From Apostichopus japonicus (lineage: Eukaryota > Echinodermata > Holothuroidea > Aspidochirotida > Stichopodidae): a DNA stretch of 64,000 bases. Within the stretch, counting starts at the first letter, position 1. Each line of letters begins with the position of its first letter. The stretch is from positions 6,318,501-6,382,500 of the forward strand of contig NC_092569.1 of NCBI RefSeq assembly GCF_037975245.1, given 5' to 3'. The notes beneath the pieces were generated by a model. The model saw nothing but the letters and a program-made list of their open reading frames with translations. It ran no database searches and was not told the DNA's origin. Positions 48,193-59,400 of the stretch are shown in pieces. A program made the translations under genes and the position numbers.

Positions 48193-48737
48193 CAGTGGCG
48201 TAGCAAGGGGGGCGGGTCAAGGGAGGGAACGTGCCCGGGCGCCGGGTTTAGGAGGGCGCTGAAATGGGAGAATGGGAGTTAAAAAAATAAGCACTTTTTA
48301 AAAAAAAAATACGAAATTGATGTATGTCGTCAGGCATGAATATTTTCCAGTTACTAATAAGAATCTGAACTGAATGTAGTTGTTTTTATTAGCAAATTTA
48401 TAGATTGTGATTTCTTTTCAGACCACTTCGACCGTTTTCTCTTTGTTTTACATTCTGTTCTGTATTCTGTAATGACTACATGTCACGGAAATTTCGGGTA
48501 TTTCAGTACACAGTTTCAAGGCAGTAGATTTCGAAAGGCGGAAATATCATAGGCGTAGGAGCACAATTTGATTTAGGGGTGAGGGGGGGGGGGCTGTAAT
48601 TACTTGCCCGAAATATATAGCCAGATTTTTTCGCCGGCTTTGCGCGCAATTTATTTTTCTTTCAGTGGTGGGGTGGGGTGTGGGCGCAATTTTCTACTCT
48701 TGCACCCGGGCCCCCAAAAATTCTAGCTACGCCACTG
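48193..48737. mobile_element. Non-autonomous hAT-like DNA transposon
   Basis: 545 bp with terminal inverted repeats CAGTGGCGTAGC / GCTACGCCACTG and a perfect 8-bp target-site duplication AATATTAA (48185-48192 and 48738-48745). Eight-bp duplications and CAGTGGCGTA-type ends fit the hAT superfamily. The interior is GC-rich with G and C runs and has no transposase. The homologous 3' flank of gene B (about 31150-31190) lacks it. Confidence 0.9.
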
Positions 48738-48745
48738 AATATTAA

Positions 48746-50905
48746 CCATGTCATTTATATCCATTTTTAAGGAAGCTGGATGATGGTTCGAGCACCCATC
48801 CAACCCGCTTCGCCGCCTAACTCATCATAAACCGACTTTATTACTCAAGAACGTAATTTAAATATGTTTTTTCGAAACATCGTGTGACAAGTTTATAGCT
48901 GAAATGGTAATGCAGCAGCTATAATAGTACAAATTGGTGGGTGATAAAATCATAGTGACAGTGGGATAAATACTGACAGTAGAATTGTTACTCTCCTTGT
49001 GTCATCTTGGAAAGATTAAATCCTTGGTTTCCAGAAAGTGTGGAATCGTAAGGCGTCGTCACAATGTTAAAATATGTTTAGTTAATATACTGTAGTAGTT
49101 TTCAATACAACGATTCTTGGTTCAGTTGACATAATGTACAGTTGCAATGAGTTTTGACAAATTATTTTAATCTAATAAATGAGGAGTTCAACATTGTGCT
49201 ACAAAATGAGTATTTATCGAATGTCATCAATTTATTAGTCATTTTATTAAAACTGTAGCAAATGATCAATTGATCAGTTCAAATTAATAAATCGTTTCAT
49301 TTCAAAATTTGGCAACAAAATAAAAAATTAAGTTTTCATCAGCTTTGTCAGATTGTTTTTTTTAAATATCAGTTAAAGCAAGAATAGGAGTTTCTGTCAG
49401 CTTCAAATATTAGACAAAGAAGTATAGACAACGATGCCAGTAGAAAACGGGAAAATAGTCTGTTTTCTCACCATAAGGACAGTTTTTGTACGTGGCGAAA
49501 CACAAATTCTATTTCTTTAACAAATTTACATCAAATGACCGTCCGATTCTCACACAACTAATACGAGAAAGAACCGATTCTCTCTGAACATTACATTGAA
49601 CCTGCTGGTAACGTTAACATGGATCTTTGTGACATGTGTCCTCCGTGTGCGTCTTGCCGTGATGTGCTTATGTGACCCACATGCAGATCTGGTTATTTAA
49701 TGGCCAAAGATCCGGTAAATCCGTCTTCGAGTAATGTTAAGTAAGGAAAATTACGTTTTAACTTCATATTAATTCGCACCTCTTAAAAAACTAATATACG
49801 TGATTGATACGAAGGAATGAGAGGAAGTAAAGTAGGGATGAGGAGGGGGAGAGAGACAGAAACGGAGAGGGTGGGAAGGGGTGGGAGAGTTGACCCACCC
49901 AAAGGAAACGCCGTTCCACAACGCGTCAACAACAAGAAAATTAACTCTGTCTAGAGCTTGTAACTTGCGGAAATTATAAACATTACTTTTCTCAATTACA
50001 TGTAATTGTGTATTCCAGTAAGCTTCGTGTTCCAATTCCACATCGACATTTTCAAAGATAAGTAATTCATGCAATGTGTAAGGGAAGGTAATGATGACGT
50101 CATCAAGGGTTTGGGCAAGAGGCTTCCTCAAGCAGCTACAATTGGTTATGCCAGGATACACTTCAATGTTATGAAGTATTCTTCATGGAAGGCAGGTAAG
50201 TTAACAAACGTAATGCCCTTCAAAGGGTTCCTTGATGGTGACCAATAACAGCCCCAGAAATAGTTTAGATAGCTTTCATCCAAGGGCAAACGGTGCACCG
50301 GAGCAGAGAGGTAGAACCCTCGGCAAGATGTTATAGATAACCATTATTTATAGTTTCAGTAAAAGAGGCTCACAAAAGAAAATGTAACATTTAACGATTC
50401 ACACACACACCTGTCCTCGTGGATTGATTTGTAACATTTTAACACGAGAACATGTACTGGGGTGGGTGAGCAGGGGAGAGGGAAACGATATCTTCCCAGA
50501 AGAATTTTTCTTTGTAGTTAAGGTGGCCCAGAAATTTGAACCTTTACTCGAAAGTTAACCTGTAATATAACAATTCATGTTTTTTTCAACTTCTCTCCAA
50601 CAGTGGACTTTCTACCTCCAATTTCCATTATTATATCTCTAAACTTTGACTCGTTGCTCAAAATGACGACTTTTTCATTTTAATATTGTATTTAGTAGCG
50701 GTATTCAGTCAGACTAGTAGTAGCAGCCATTTTACCATACTTACCTGGCCTTGACATACAGGCAGACGGACCTTAGCAGTATCGCATAGCAATATACTAA
50801 GTAGAATGACAGATTGCTTTACAAATGCAAAGATGTGTTACAGTTTTGTGAACATTGAACCATAACATATTCGGTATTTAGGTATATGCATGGTCCATAA
50901 TTCCA
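48746..50905. other. Intergenic, units C to D
   Basis: Homologous to 31200-32918 with clear divergence. Contains purine-rich sequence (49815-49890) and the ATF/CRE-type palindrome at 50092. A 130-codon minus-strand open frame at 49769-50161 runs through the purine-rich tract and looks accidental. Confidence 0.6.
50092..50105. promoter_or_regulatory. Perfect 14-bp ATF/CRE-type palindrome, second copy
   Basis: TGATGACGTCATCA, unchanged from 32108-32121 although the surrounding segments have diverged. It is far from any exon; function is inference. Confidence 0.3.
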
Positions 50906-51192
50906 ACCGATTCACACAGACATTACAGTGATTACTGTAAATCTTTTGTACCACAGTAAATACTGGATTGTGCTGACGAATCTGTTAAATCGATAGCATG
51001 TGATATTAGGTTCACAGTAAGAACTGAGGGTATGTGTAATCCTTACAAGTGCGTCAAACTGGATTTGTTGGGATTTCATACATCCTAAGTAATTCTAATA
51101 GCACCTGCTACCGATTTATAGCACGATCTGGTTTTTACTGTGGTAAAATTTAAAGATTTACAGTGGTTTCTGTGTTCTCTGTTTGTACCGGT
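50906..51192. mobile_element. Palindromic MITE, copy 2
   Basis: Homologous to the element at 32919-33222 at the equivalent place in the next unit, with the same accgattcacacag / accggt ends and weaker inner palindrome. It was therefore present before the units duplicated. Confidence 0.75.
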
Positions 51193-51714
51193 GAAAATTC
51201 ATGAAATCAAGACGTACAGCGATAGTGTGAATTAACATACCAATTTCTGACGTATACTACGGATACGTACTCAGCATAGTTCACACTATATACTGTACTA
51301 AGGTATGTATTTACTGTTAAATCTGAAACACATATGTCAACAATTCCATCAAGAAAGTTAAGGCTTGAACAAACAGTTAACTATTGTGGCACAATCTTCA
51401 CTTTGACATTTGATCAGACGAAAAAAAGGGGTGGACCAGTACCAATAACAATACTTCTTTTGGGGAATGACCTTTACTGTTCCTTGAAACGTGAATATCT
51501 GAAATACATTTGCTGCTGTATTTCCGATCAGTAACGGTAGGTCTAGGCTTATCGGTTACACGTTTCGTAAGTGTTAATGTCGACATTGTTCTGCCATTGC
51601 CTATAGGCAACCATTTTGTCTTGGTTCGATTCCTTGGATCGCTGCTCTCAGGAAATGTTAACATTGCCTCTTTTTCTGATTCGTAGCCTCCAATAACTTC
51701 TGATATGATAACTA

Positions 51715-52019
51715 CACTCGATACACACAGAGAACACAGTAACTACTATAAATCTTTAAGTTTTGTTCCCCAGTGAAAACTGGACCGTTTATAAAACGGT
51801 AGCATGGGCTATTAAAATTACAGTATGTACTGAGGATATGAATAATCCCAACAAATCCAGTTTGATGCATTTTTTGGATTACACATATCGACAGTTCTTA
51901 CTATAATTGTAATATCACATGCAACCGATGTATCATATTTGTCAGCACGAACCAGTTTTTAATATGGTACAAAACTCTAATATTTACAGTAGTTACGGTA
52001 GTTTATGTGTGAATCGGTT
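51715..52019. mobile_element. Palindromic MITE, copy 3, in inverted orientation
   Basis: Same family; its right end carries 'gtgtgaatcggt', the complement of the left end of copies 1 and 2. Flanked by GATAACTA (51707-51714) and GATTACTA (52020-52027), an 8-bp duplication with one mismatch. Unit C has the empty site near 34040-34055 ('gatataattactaatg'). Confidence 0.8.
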
Positions 52020-52398
52020 GATTACTAACGTTAAGCATGTTCATGTCTCGATGGCCGCTTGCTCAATGATGACATCGTTTTGCTCGCACACTATGATGAG
52101 TCGGTCTGAATGTTACCTTTCTCAGGAATGTTGGGCTTCATTTTGCTGAGGGGTGTCTACACCACCGGGGCTTTTTGCCATCCCATACTTGATCTGATTT
52201 ATTTCCTTTTTCATTTTGCAAATCATATTCATCCGCCGGTGAATTTACCGTGCATTATTCATAGGTTAATGCAGGGTCAGCTGACGACAACGGGCCAATC
52301 AGATTCAAGAATTGTTAAGAAATATGAGTCAAAACTACCTAATAATCTCTATTAAATGAGAAATAAAATAAACTATTCGAGTTCAATGTGCAAAGATG

Positions 52399-52607
52399 AA
52401 CTATCAGTTCACTACCAAAGATAGTGACAACGATATTCATAGTAATAACTGTGCCTTTACCTGTTACGGCGCCTAGTGGTAATATAATTGATTAGCGACT
52501 ATTCCGACCTCAATTCCATCTACCATGCTACTTAAGTTAGTGATCGCAGTATTGAATGGTATAATTTACCTGACAGTGTTGTAACATCAACTTTTCGTCG
52601 CTATTAA
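52399..52607 (+). pseudogene. Decayed FReD terminal exon upstream of gene D
   Basis: Homologue of the relic at 34426-34634 with the same 5' truncation and the same TAG and TAA stops in the Gly-Ala-Trp-Trp region. It was already dead before units C and D separated. Confidence 0.85.
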
Positions 52608-54749
52608 CAAAGAATACGAACATTTCGTTGACATTTCGTTAGAGCTAGATTCGGAAATTTGAACTTAGCGTTATTGTTGTATCACTGGAAGTATGGAACG
52701 CCAAGTCACGTGTCTAAAATTAAAATAGATTCACGTGACATTAAGATATCGATGGACTGAGACACATATTGTTACTGGCTAAGTCATTAACCAGCGACGT
52801 TGGGGATTTGAAACAGGAGCGCATTTAGACGCATCAGACGGAACTGTAGTATCTGTCAAGACCAATAGGAAATCTGTGCTCGGGTCTCATCGACATGTCG
52901 GTGGCTCGTTACACAGCGGCGATACGAATCCGAGCCGGTAAAACGGTAGGCCAATCCGACCCTAAACTATAGTACAAATAGTCCGAATCTCCTTCATCAA
53001 TGACAAAAATTTATACCGTTGTGATGTCAACAAACACAATGCACAAGCAATGGACAGGCGTCTCATGGTGTCATCAAAAGTTGTTAGTGTTCATTCATTG
53101 ATAAAACATTTAGTGTTGAACAAATATCACAAATCGTAATATAATTGTTTGTCAAATTACTAATCATCGCTAAAAAAAAATTGTCTTTCTTAGGCTGTAT
53201 GATGGATCATTCTGAAGTCACCTAAAAACAAAACACAATTATCATAGTCCTGCTTGGCTTCTAATGGACCACCTATCTCCCATTCACCTCATTTACTCAT
53301 AAACACCAACCCCAACACTTGCTTTAGTCTACTTGATTAAATATTGGGCTTATTTAAAAAAAAATAATACATAATTTTGTAAATGTTTCCCTGGCGTGCA
53401 GACTTTTAAATAATTGCCAGTCACTGAGACGTGCTTTACCCTTCCTTATGATAGATTAGCAACTTAAATGGTTAATAAAACTTCTAATGTTAGCAGTAAA
53501 TATATAACAAAAGAAATAAGAATTTCTCTGTCTTGAATATTTGACAGCGACGTGAAATAATAGAAAAAATAATAGAACATTAACTGACCAAAAACTGAAA
53601 ATAGTATTATTGGTCTCCTTGTGTCTTGGAAAGCTTAAACCATTGGATCCAAGAACAATTTTTTCGCAGCAAGAATCAGGACTTAACTCAGGGCTTTACA
53701 AATCTTGCCAAGAAGCATTAACAACCGTTATTACTGGAACTGTACAATTGAGTGGATTGTACCACATTTTGTACTGTTTCAACGTTCTTTTTATCCGAAG
53801 GTAACGCAATTGGTTTCGTGTCAGCATTTATGTTAAAATTTTATGAACTTCAAATATCTTTACGAATAACCTCTACTTACTAATCCCCTAACGCTGGCTT
53901 CCCGTCACTACAACAACATTTAACACGCCAACTACATGTGTGGGGTGTATAATATCACTATTGCTTGTTTGTGCAACACTATAGTGCGTAAAGCAGGCAT
54001 ACCGATATTGACCTAGGCAAAGTTGCAATGAAGATGGACAATTCATCATTGATATTCATATGGAGGTCGTCTCCGTAAACCCAGTCTAACCGCCAAGCAC
54101 CCATGATTAATATTAAGATATATTACTAAAATAGTACAATTCTATTGGGTAAGTTGCCGGGGAATGGCATAAGAAATCCTTTCCAATTTTTTATCTGACT
54201 TTTTGCTTCTGAGGTTTATCATTAAATAATTTCAGTTTTGTTGGTATAACAGTTCCCTCTTTTTATTCCCCTGTTAGGTTGTTCAAGTAATAGGACACAG
54301 CTCCCGTCTTACAATTGTCTTCTAGCCCAACTATTCCTGTCTTCTAGCCCAACTGTTCATTCTACACATACCCTTATCTTTGATGCCGACTGTGATATGT
54401 GTGGCAGTTTTGTAAGTTACTGGTAAGTGTTACAAGCTATATAGGAATCTGGAACTAAGCGGATGGAGGAGACCTGTTTTGTTACCAGGATTTGGGTGGA
54501 ACATAAATGCTCATATGGCTCTACAGGTACGTACGAATATTTCCCCCTCCCTTTAAACACTTTACTTCACTACTAACCCCAACCCCGAACTTATTATCTC
54601 ACACTTAACATACCCCTTACCCTAGCTCTGATCCACCTGTTCGAAATATTTAATCAAAATATATGTAAGATTCTAATATTGAAATGGTAGTTAATTTATT
54701 AATTTACTGCTGTGTTTTGCGTGGTGAGCGTTTCATCTCAACAATGGCA
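52608..54749. other. Intergenic, unit D
   Basis: Contains a GC-richer block at 52858-52965 shared with 16140-16240 upstream of gene B but deleted from unit C. Near-identity with unit C starts at 54001. No supported gene. Confidence 0.6.
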
Positions 54750-55351
54750 GATCTATGGAAGAGTAGAAGGGACATGTCAAGTGCCGTTTCGATGAGATGT
54801 AGAAATTCTTCAAAATGTCACAAATCTGAAAATTGACATGTTGTTGACCAATACCAACTCATCAAAATAACAAACATCTTAAAATTGACAATATAGCGTG
54901 ATTAACTCTTCAAAATTGCGAAAAAAATGACAAATATACGTTTTGCTACATCGTTTGAACTCATTACTTGGCAAAAACAAGTCTTAAAATCAACGTTTTG
55001 TCGAGATGCCTTAACAAAATGAAGAATATATAAAGATTGACGTTTTGACGACATTGAACCAGATTTTGTTATTTTCCCAGATTTGGAAGAGTGCAAGTGC
55101 AAGAGTAAATTTCATGCTTAATTCATTTGACGCGTTGATGTATATCGCCGAAACGTCAATATTCATTTATTTGTTTCATTTTGACGAATTTGTATGATGT
55201 CGTGAAAACGTCAATTTGCAAATTATTGACATTTTCACGATTTAGAATATGTCATCATAGCGTCAATGTTCAACTTCTTGTCATATTGACGAGTTGCGGC
55301 ATCTCATGAAAAGTTCAATTTACATGTTCATTCTACGCTTCCGTACAGATC
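54750..55351. mobile_element. Foldback/MITE-like element upstream of gene D
   Basis: Near-identical to 36150-36749, with imperfect terminal inverted repeats and a 'gacgttttg'/'aacgtcaat' interior. It ends 1.0 kb before the gene D start codon. Confidence 0.65.
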
Positions 55352-56371
55352 AGTGTCAGGCAAGAAAGCCAACAACCCAAAGCAATTAGGGATTTTTTTT
55401 AGCTATATATTATTATGGTATTATCATTCAATGTGAGCATGCCGATGTCCAATATTGGTAATAATTTTCTATTAAATGGCAACGACTCCACAAGATCTTT
55501 CAAATTTACACATAAAAAGAAGAAAAAATAGCTACTGTTTGCTCTTTTTTGGATTTTATTGACATATTTTCATATCGGACTGGCAAACCATTCAACAATT
55601 CCCTCATTGCATCACAAAGTTACATCGTTGATTAAATGCGGACTCTATGGCCTTGCAGACGGTTTTCTTGGGTAGCGCTCACCATTTTCCGTACTACTGA
55701 CACGTAGGTCATTCATAGCACCAACGTTTCCCGGTCACGAACCTTGCAAATTACCAGTAACAAGAGCCCGAAGATTGGGTCATTTAGTCAAAACCTCTTA
55801 TTAAAGCAGAAAAACGTAATTATCCACGAGAAGGAAAATTCAACTAACATCGGAAATATATAAATTCAGATCAACTAAGATATCAATTTATATGCCCCAA
55901 ACTATCGCGGTAACTACAATATTATAGACTACATTCAATACGTTACCATCTTCAATAGTATTTAATTAACAGCCAGACAAAAAAAAAGCATTATAGCTGT
56001 AATATGTTAATGCGTTTCACATTTTCTAAATTCATTAAAGCACTTAAACAAAACAAATAGAATGTTATTTTAGAAGGCAAATATTACAAATTTATAATTA
56101 ATAATTTCATTATATGTATATCCGGGTTGAAAAATCTACCGATGTGGATGAGCGACGTTTATTACCAAAGAGATAGTGTTGAAGGGTATATGATGAGTGA
56201 AATATGAGAAAAAACACAATAGGTAACACATGGTCAGTCTCCTGCACTGTAGGCTACATATAAATTTAAATGATTCCGTAATTTCCAGCTTCATCTTGGT
56301 GTAAATCATTATCAACGATTATTTCAGAAGAGAGCAGGTCACTGAACACTCCAGTTCACTTCAACATCAAG

Positions 56372-56449
56372 ATGATCAGCAAATTGTGTAAAGTTTTTGA
56401 AGTTTTTCTTTTCCTTTTGACAACAGGCTGTCTCTTTTCACATCGAGTG
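56372..56449 (+). CDS. Gene D exon 1: signal peptide
   Basis: Identical to gene C exon 1. The 5' flank keeps the 18-base segment missing from gene C. Confidence 0.87.
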
Positions 56450-59400
56450 GTGAGTTTTAGAACTTGACACTTTTTTATACCTCTCACATTATTTAATTAA
56501 AATTGCTAGACGTGTTCTTAAGCTCCAGATAATTTTAAAGCCTCAGTAACATGGTAGAGTATATCGCTATAGGTTAGTAATTTATTTCCTTTCTAGCAGT
56601 AGAAGAGATATTCTTGTATTTCTAGTTAAAACTTCGCAGGTTTTAAAATTTCTAATTGTTAAACACTGACCCAACACTGGAAGATATATAATAATTTTAG
56701 CGATATTATTCTGGCCCATACGGTAGTTGATGATTTTTAAAACATCATTACCTTGGTGAAAAACCATGAACACAAGAAAAAAACAAGTAATTAATTAACT
56801 TCGTCAACGGTATATTAACATTTTAAAGGCAAAATAGTCATTGACACTAGATTGATTTTTTATTGACTCCTTCAGATCAAAGTTAAATACTTTCATTTTA
56901 TATAGATGAAAATGCAGAGAAGTTTACATATACGGTTATTCATATTCCATGAAGTAAGAACAAAGCAAAATTAAAGTCAAATTTCGAGTTTTTTTAAAGC
57001 TAATAATTATGGTAAATATTCTTTTCAACCTTGTGTAAGAGACAATCGAAATATCTTGCATCAGTATGGTTAACTTGTGTGTAACAACTTTGAGATAGGA
57101 AGTATGTTAAAGATCGTGACTTTCAAAGAATTGAAGGTTTATATTTTTTATTTTGTTCATAACTGAACACAAAAACTTAACTTTCCTTCCGACAGTAAAT
57201 CTGAAACTTAAAAATATCCAAAATATGTTAAAGCTTCGCGTTGAATTCATTCGTGTATTATCATAACTTCAAACAAGATTTTCTTAATCAAACGAAACAT
57301 GGTATCATTAATACTTATTTCATAAACAGGGCGAATGACAAATACTCAAACAAAAAACTTGATTTTACAATTGAAATATAGTAGTTTCTCAAATTAAAAA
57401 AGTATTAGTAAAAATATACATAAAGGGACATAATCGAATATAATTGTGCCAGTTTAATTTACTTAAAAATAACGGATAACAGGATAAGCTCTCATCAAGT
57501 AGTTTTAATCAAATTATTAATCGATTCAAGTTTACAGAACTGACTTTTTTAAATCGTGTTTCATCTCTAAACGACATTATGTCATTCTCTTCTAAATATG
57601 AACTTTTAGACAATGGTATCATAATATATTGGCGCAAGATCCTAGTCGATGAAACTAAGTTTGCTGTCATGATTAAAGTTAACTGAAAATTTATTCCAAG
57701 AATTATTAAAAAAGAATCAAAGATGCAAAGTTCATAAGAAAGCGTCCCAATTTGTTTTCTTCAAAATAGCAAGCGATTGCATCCCCCAATATATATCACT
57801 GATATTCACACAATTTGTTTTTCATTATTTTTAATTTTATATTATTCCGATCGTGGAGTTAAGCAAAATAATCAAATGTTAAATGATATCATTGAAACAA
57901 GCAGTAATCTCTATTCAACATAACTGTTTATTAGTATAAGCTTTAAGCCATTTAATGATAGTACAGAAACTTACAATTCTAAATAATTTGCTAATCATCG
58001 AACGCTATCTAAGTTTCATCATCCTACTAATGTGTTTCTTACCTCTTTCTACACTTTCAAATTGTTGGCAACATCAGAACCTTAAAAGCCTATTCATATA
58101 AGTGACGTAATATCTAGGCATGCTAATGAGAGCTAGCTATACCAGTCTCAGGCTCTGACATTTCTCCTCTCTGCTTCGTTGATATCATACTTTAATTGAA
58201 AGCAGTTTCTTGTTCTTAAAACAAGTTAAAAGATCCAATTTTTACATCTCTTTGTGAAAACCTTGATTTGGGGTTAGAGAGGATATGATAAGTATAAAAC
58301 ATATACTCTAGTTCTGTGTTTCTTTTTTACTTTGTAATAAATCTGTCAATAATAGTTTTACTTGCTGGGATCAATAGCTTAGGTAAAAGTCCTTTCTAAT
58401 GGATAGAGCAAGAAACAAACAAGTCGCTCAAACAACAGTTTGTAAGAACTAGAAAATTGTGTTGAAAATATACGACATTTTAACATATTCGTGCATTGTA
58501 GTGACAATTAATCGTTTGGTATTTTGTCAGATCACTTCAAACTGTTATCTGTCGTAAAACGTTTGAAAATAGCAAATCATAATTTCTAGAAAAAACGTAC
58601 TTTTCTTCAGCAGTCAACAGACAAAAGACAAATGCTAACATTATTCCGTAAAGAAATAGAATATTTAGAAAAAAATGTAATTCCTCTGCGGTGTGTCTTT
58701 ACGCATGTGACATACAACATCTCTAGTATATAACTTTGATTTGCTTAAACACGATTGAACAGTATTGAAAATATCAAAACTGTGTAAATCTATTTGTAAT
58801 TTATATTGCTGGGAACATATGTGTAATAACAGTATTCAGAAAATGTAACCTTGTCTCCTCAACAACACGCATGTAAAATTTAATCGATTGTGCAACAATT
58901 CTTACTACAGCAATTTCAATCCTATTTGCTTTCGAAGTTAAGCATTTTATTCATGCTTGAATTAGAACTTCCCTTGACGCAGTTTGTGTCGACCAAATGA
59001 TAGTCTTGTGTAAACAAAATCGACTTATAGACAGCAGAGTTTTAATGATGACGAATCGAAGTAGGAATTAAACTCATTCAAAAGTACATTTGCTCTGAAT
59101 CGCTAGCAGGGAATGATAACAGATCAACTTGTTTAAAGTTCATTTAAACCCTTCAATTGGTCGAAATACTGCACAAGCAATTTCTGTTACACATTTCATG
59201 TTTTTCCCCAAAGAGTTGTTTTTTGACTTTTCATTGAGACTTTGCTTTATGGTCGTAAACAATTCCCTGAAGAATATGGAAAGGGCCATTCCGATGCCAA
59301 ATATTGCGAGGCTTACTTCAAGGACGAAAATGTATGACGCTATATTAGTTATAACCCTAGTTCAATATTTGTGTATTCTGTATGCGTTTTTGTTTAATCA

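Noticed and set aside
49769-50161. 130-codon minus-strand open frame between genes C and D
   Set aside because: It depends on a purine-rich, low-complexity tract and is not open in the homologous segment near 31800-32150.
50737-50749. Thirteen bases matching the 5' end of U1 snRNA (also at 32752-32764)
   Set aside because: The match ends at 13 bases, the rest of U1 is absent, and the unit B homologue differs. Chance or a trivial remnant.
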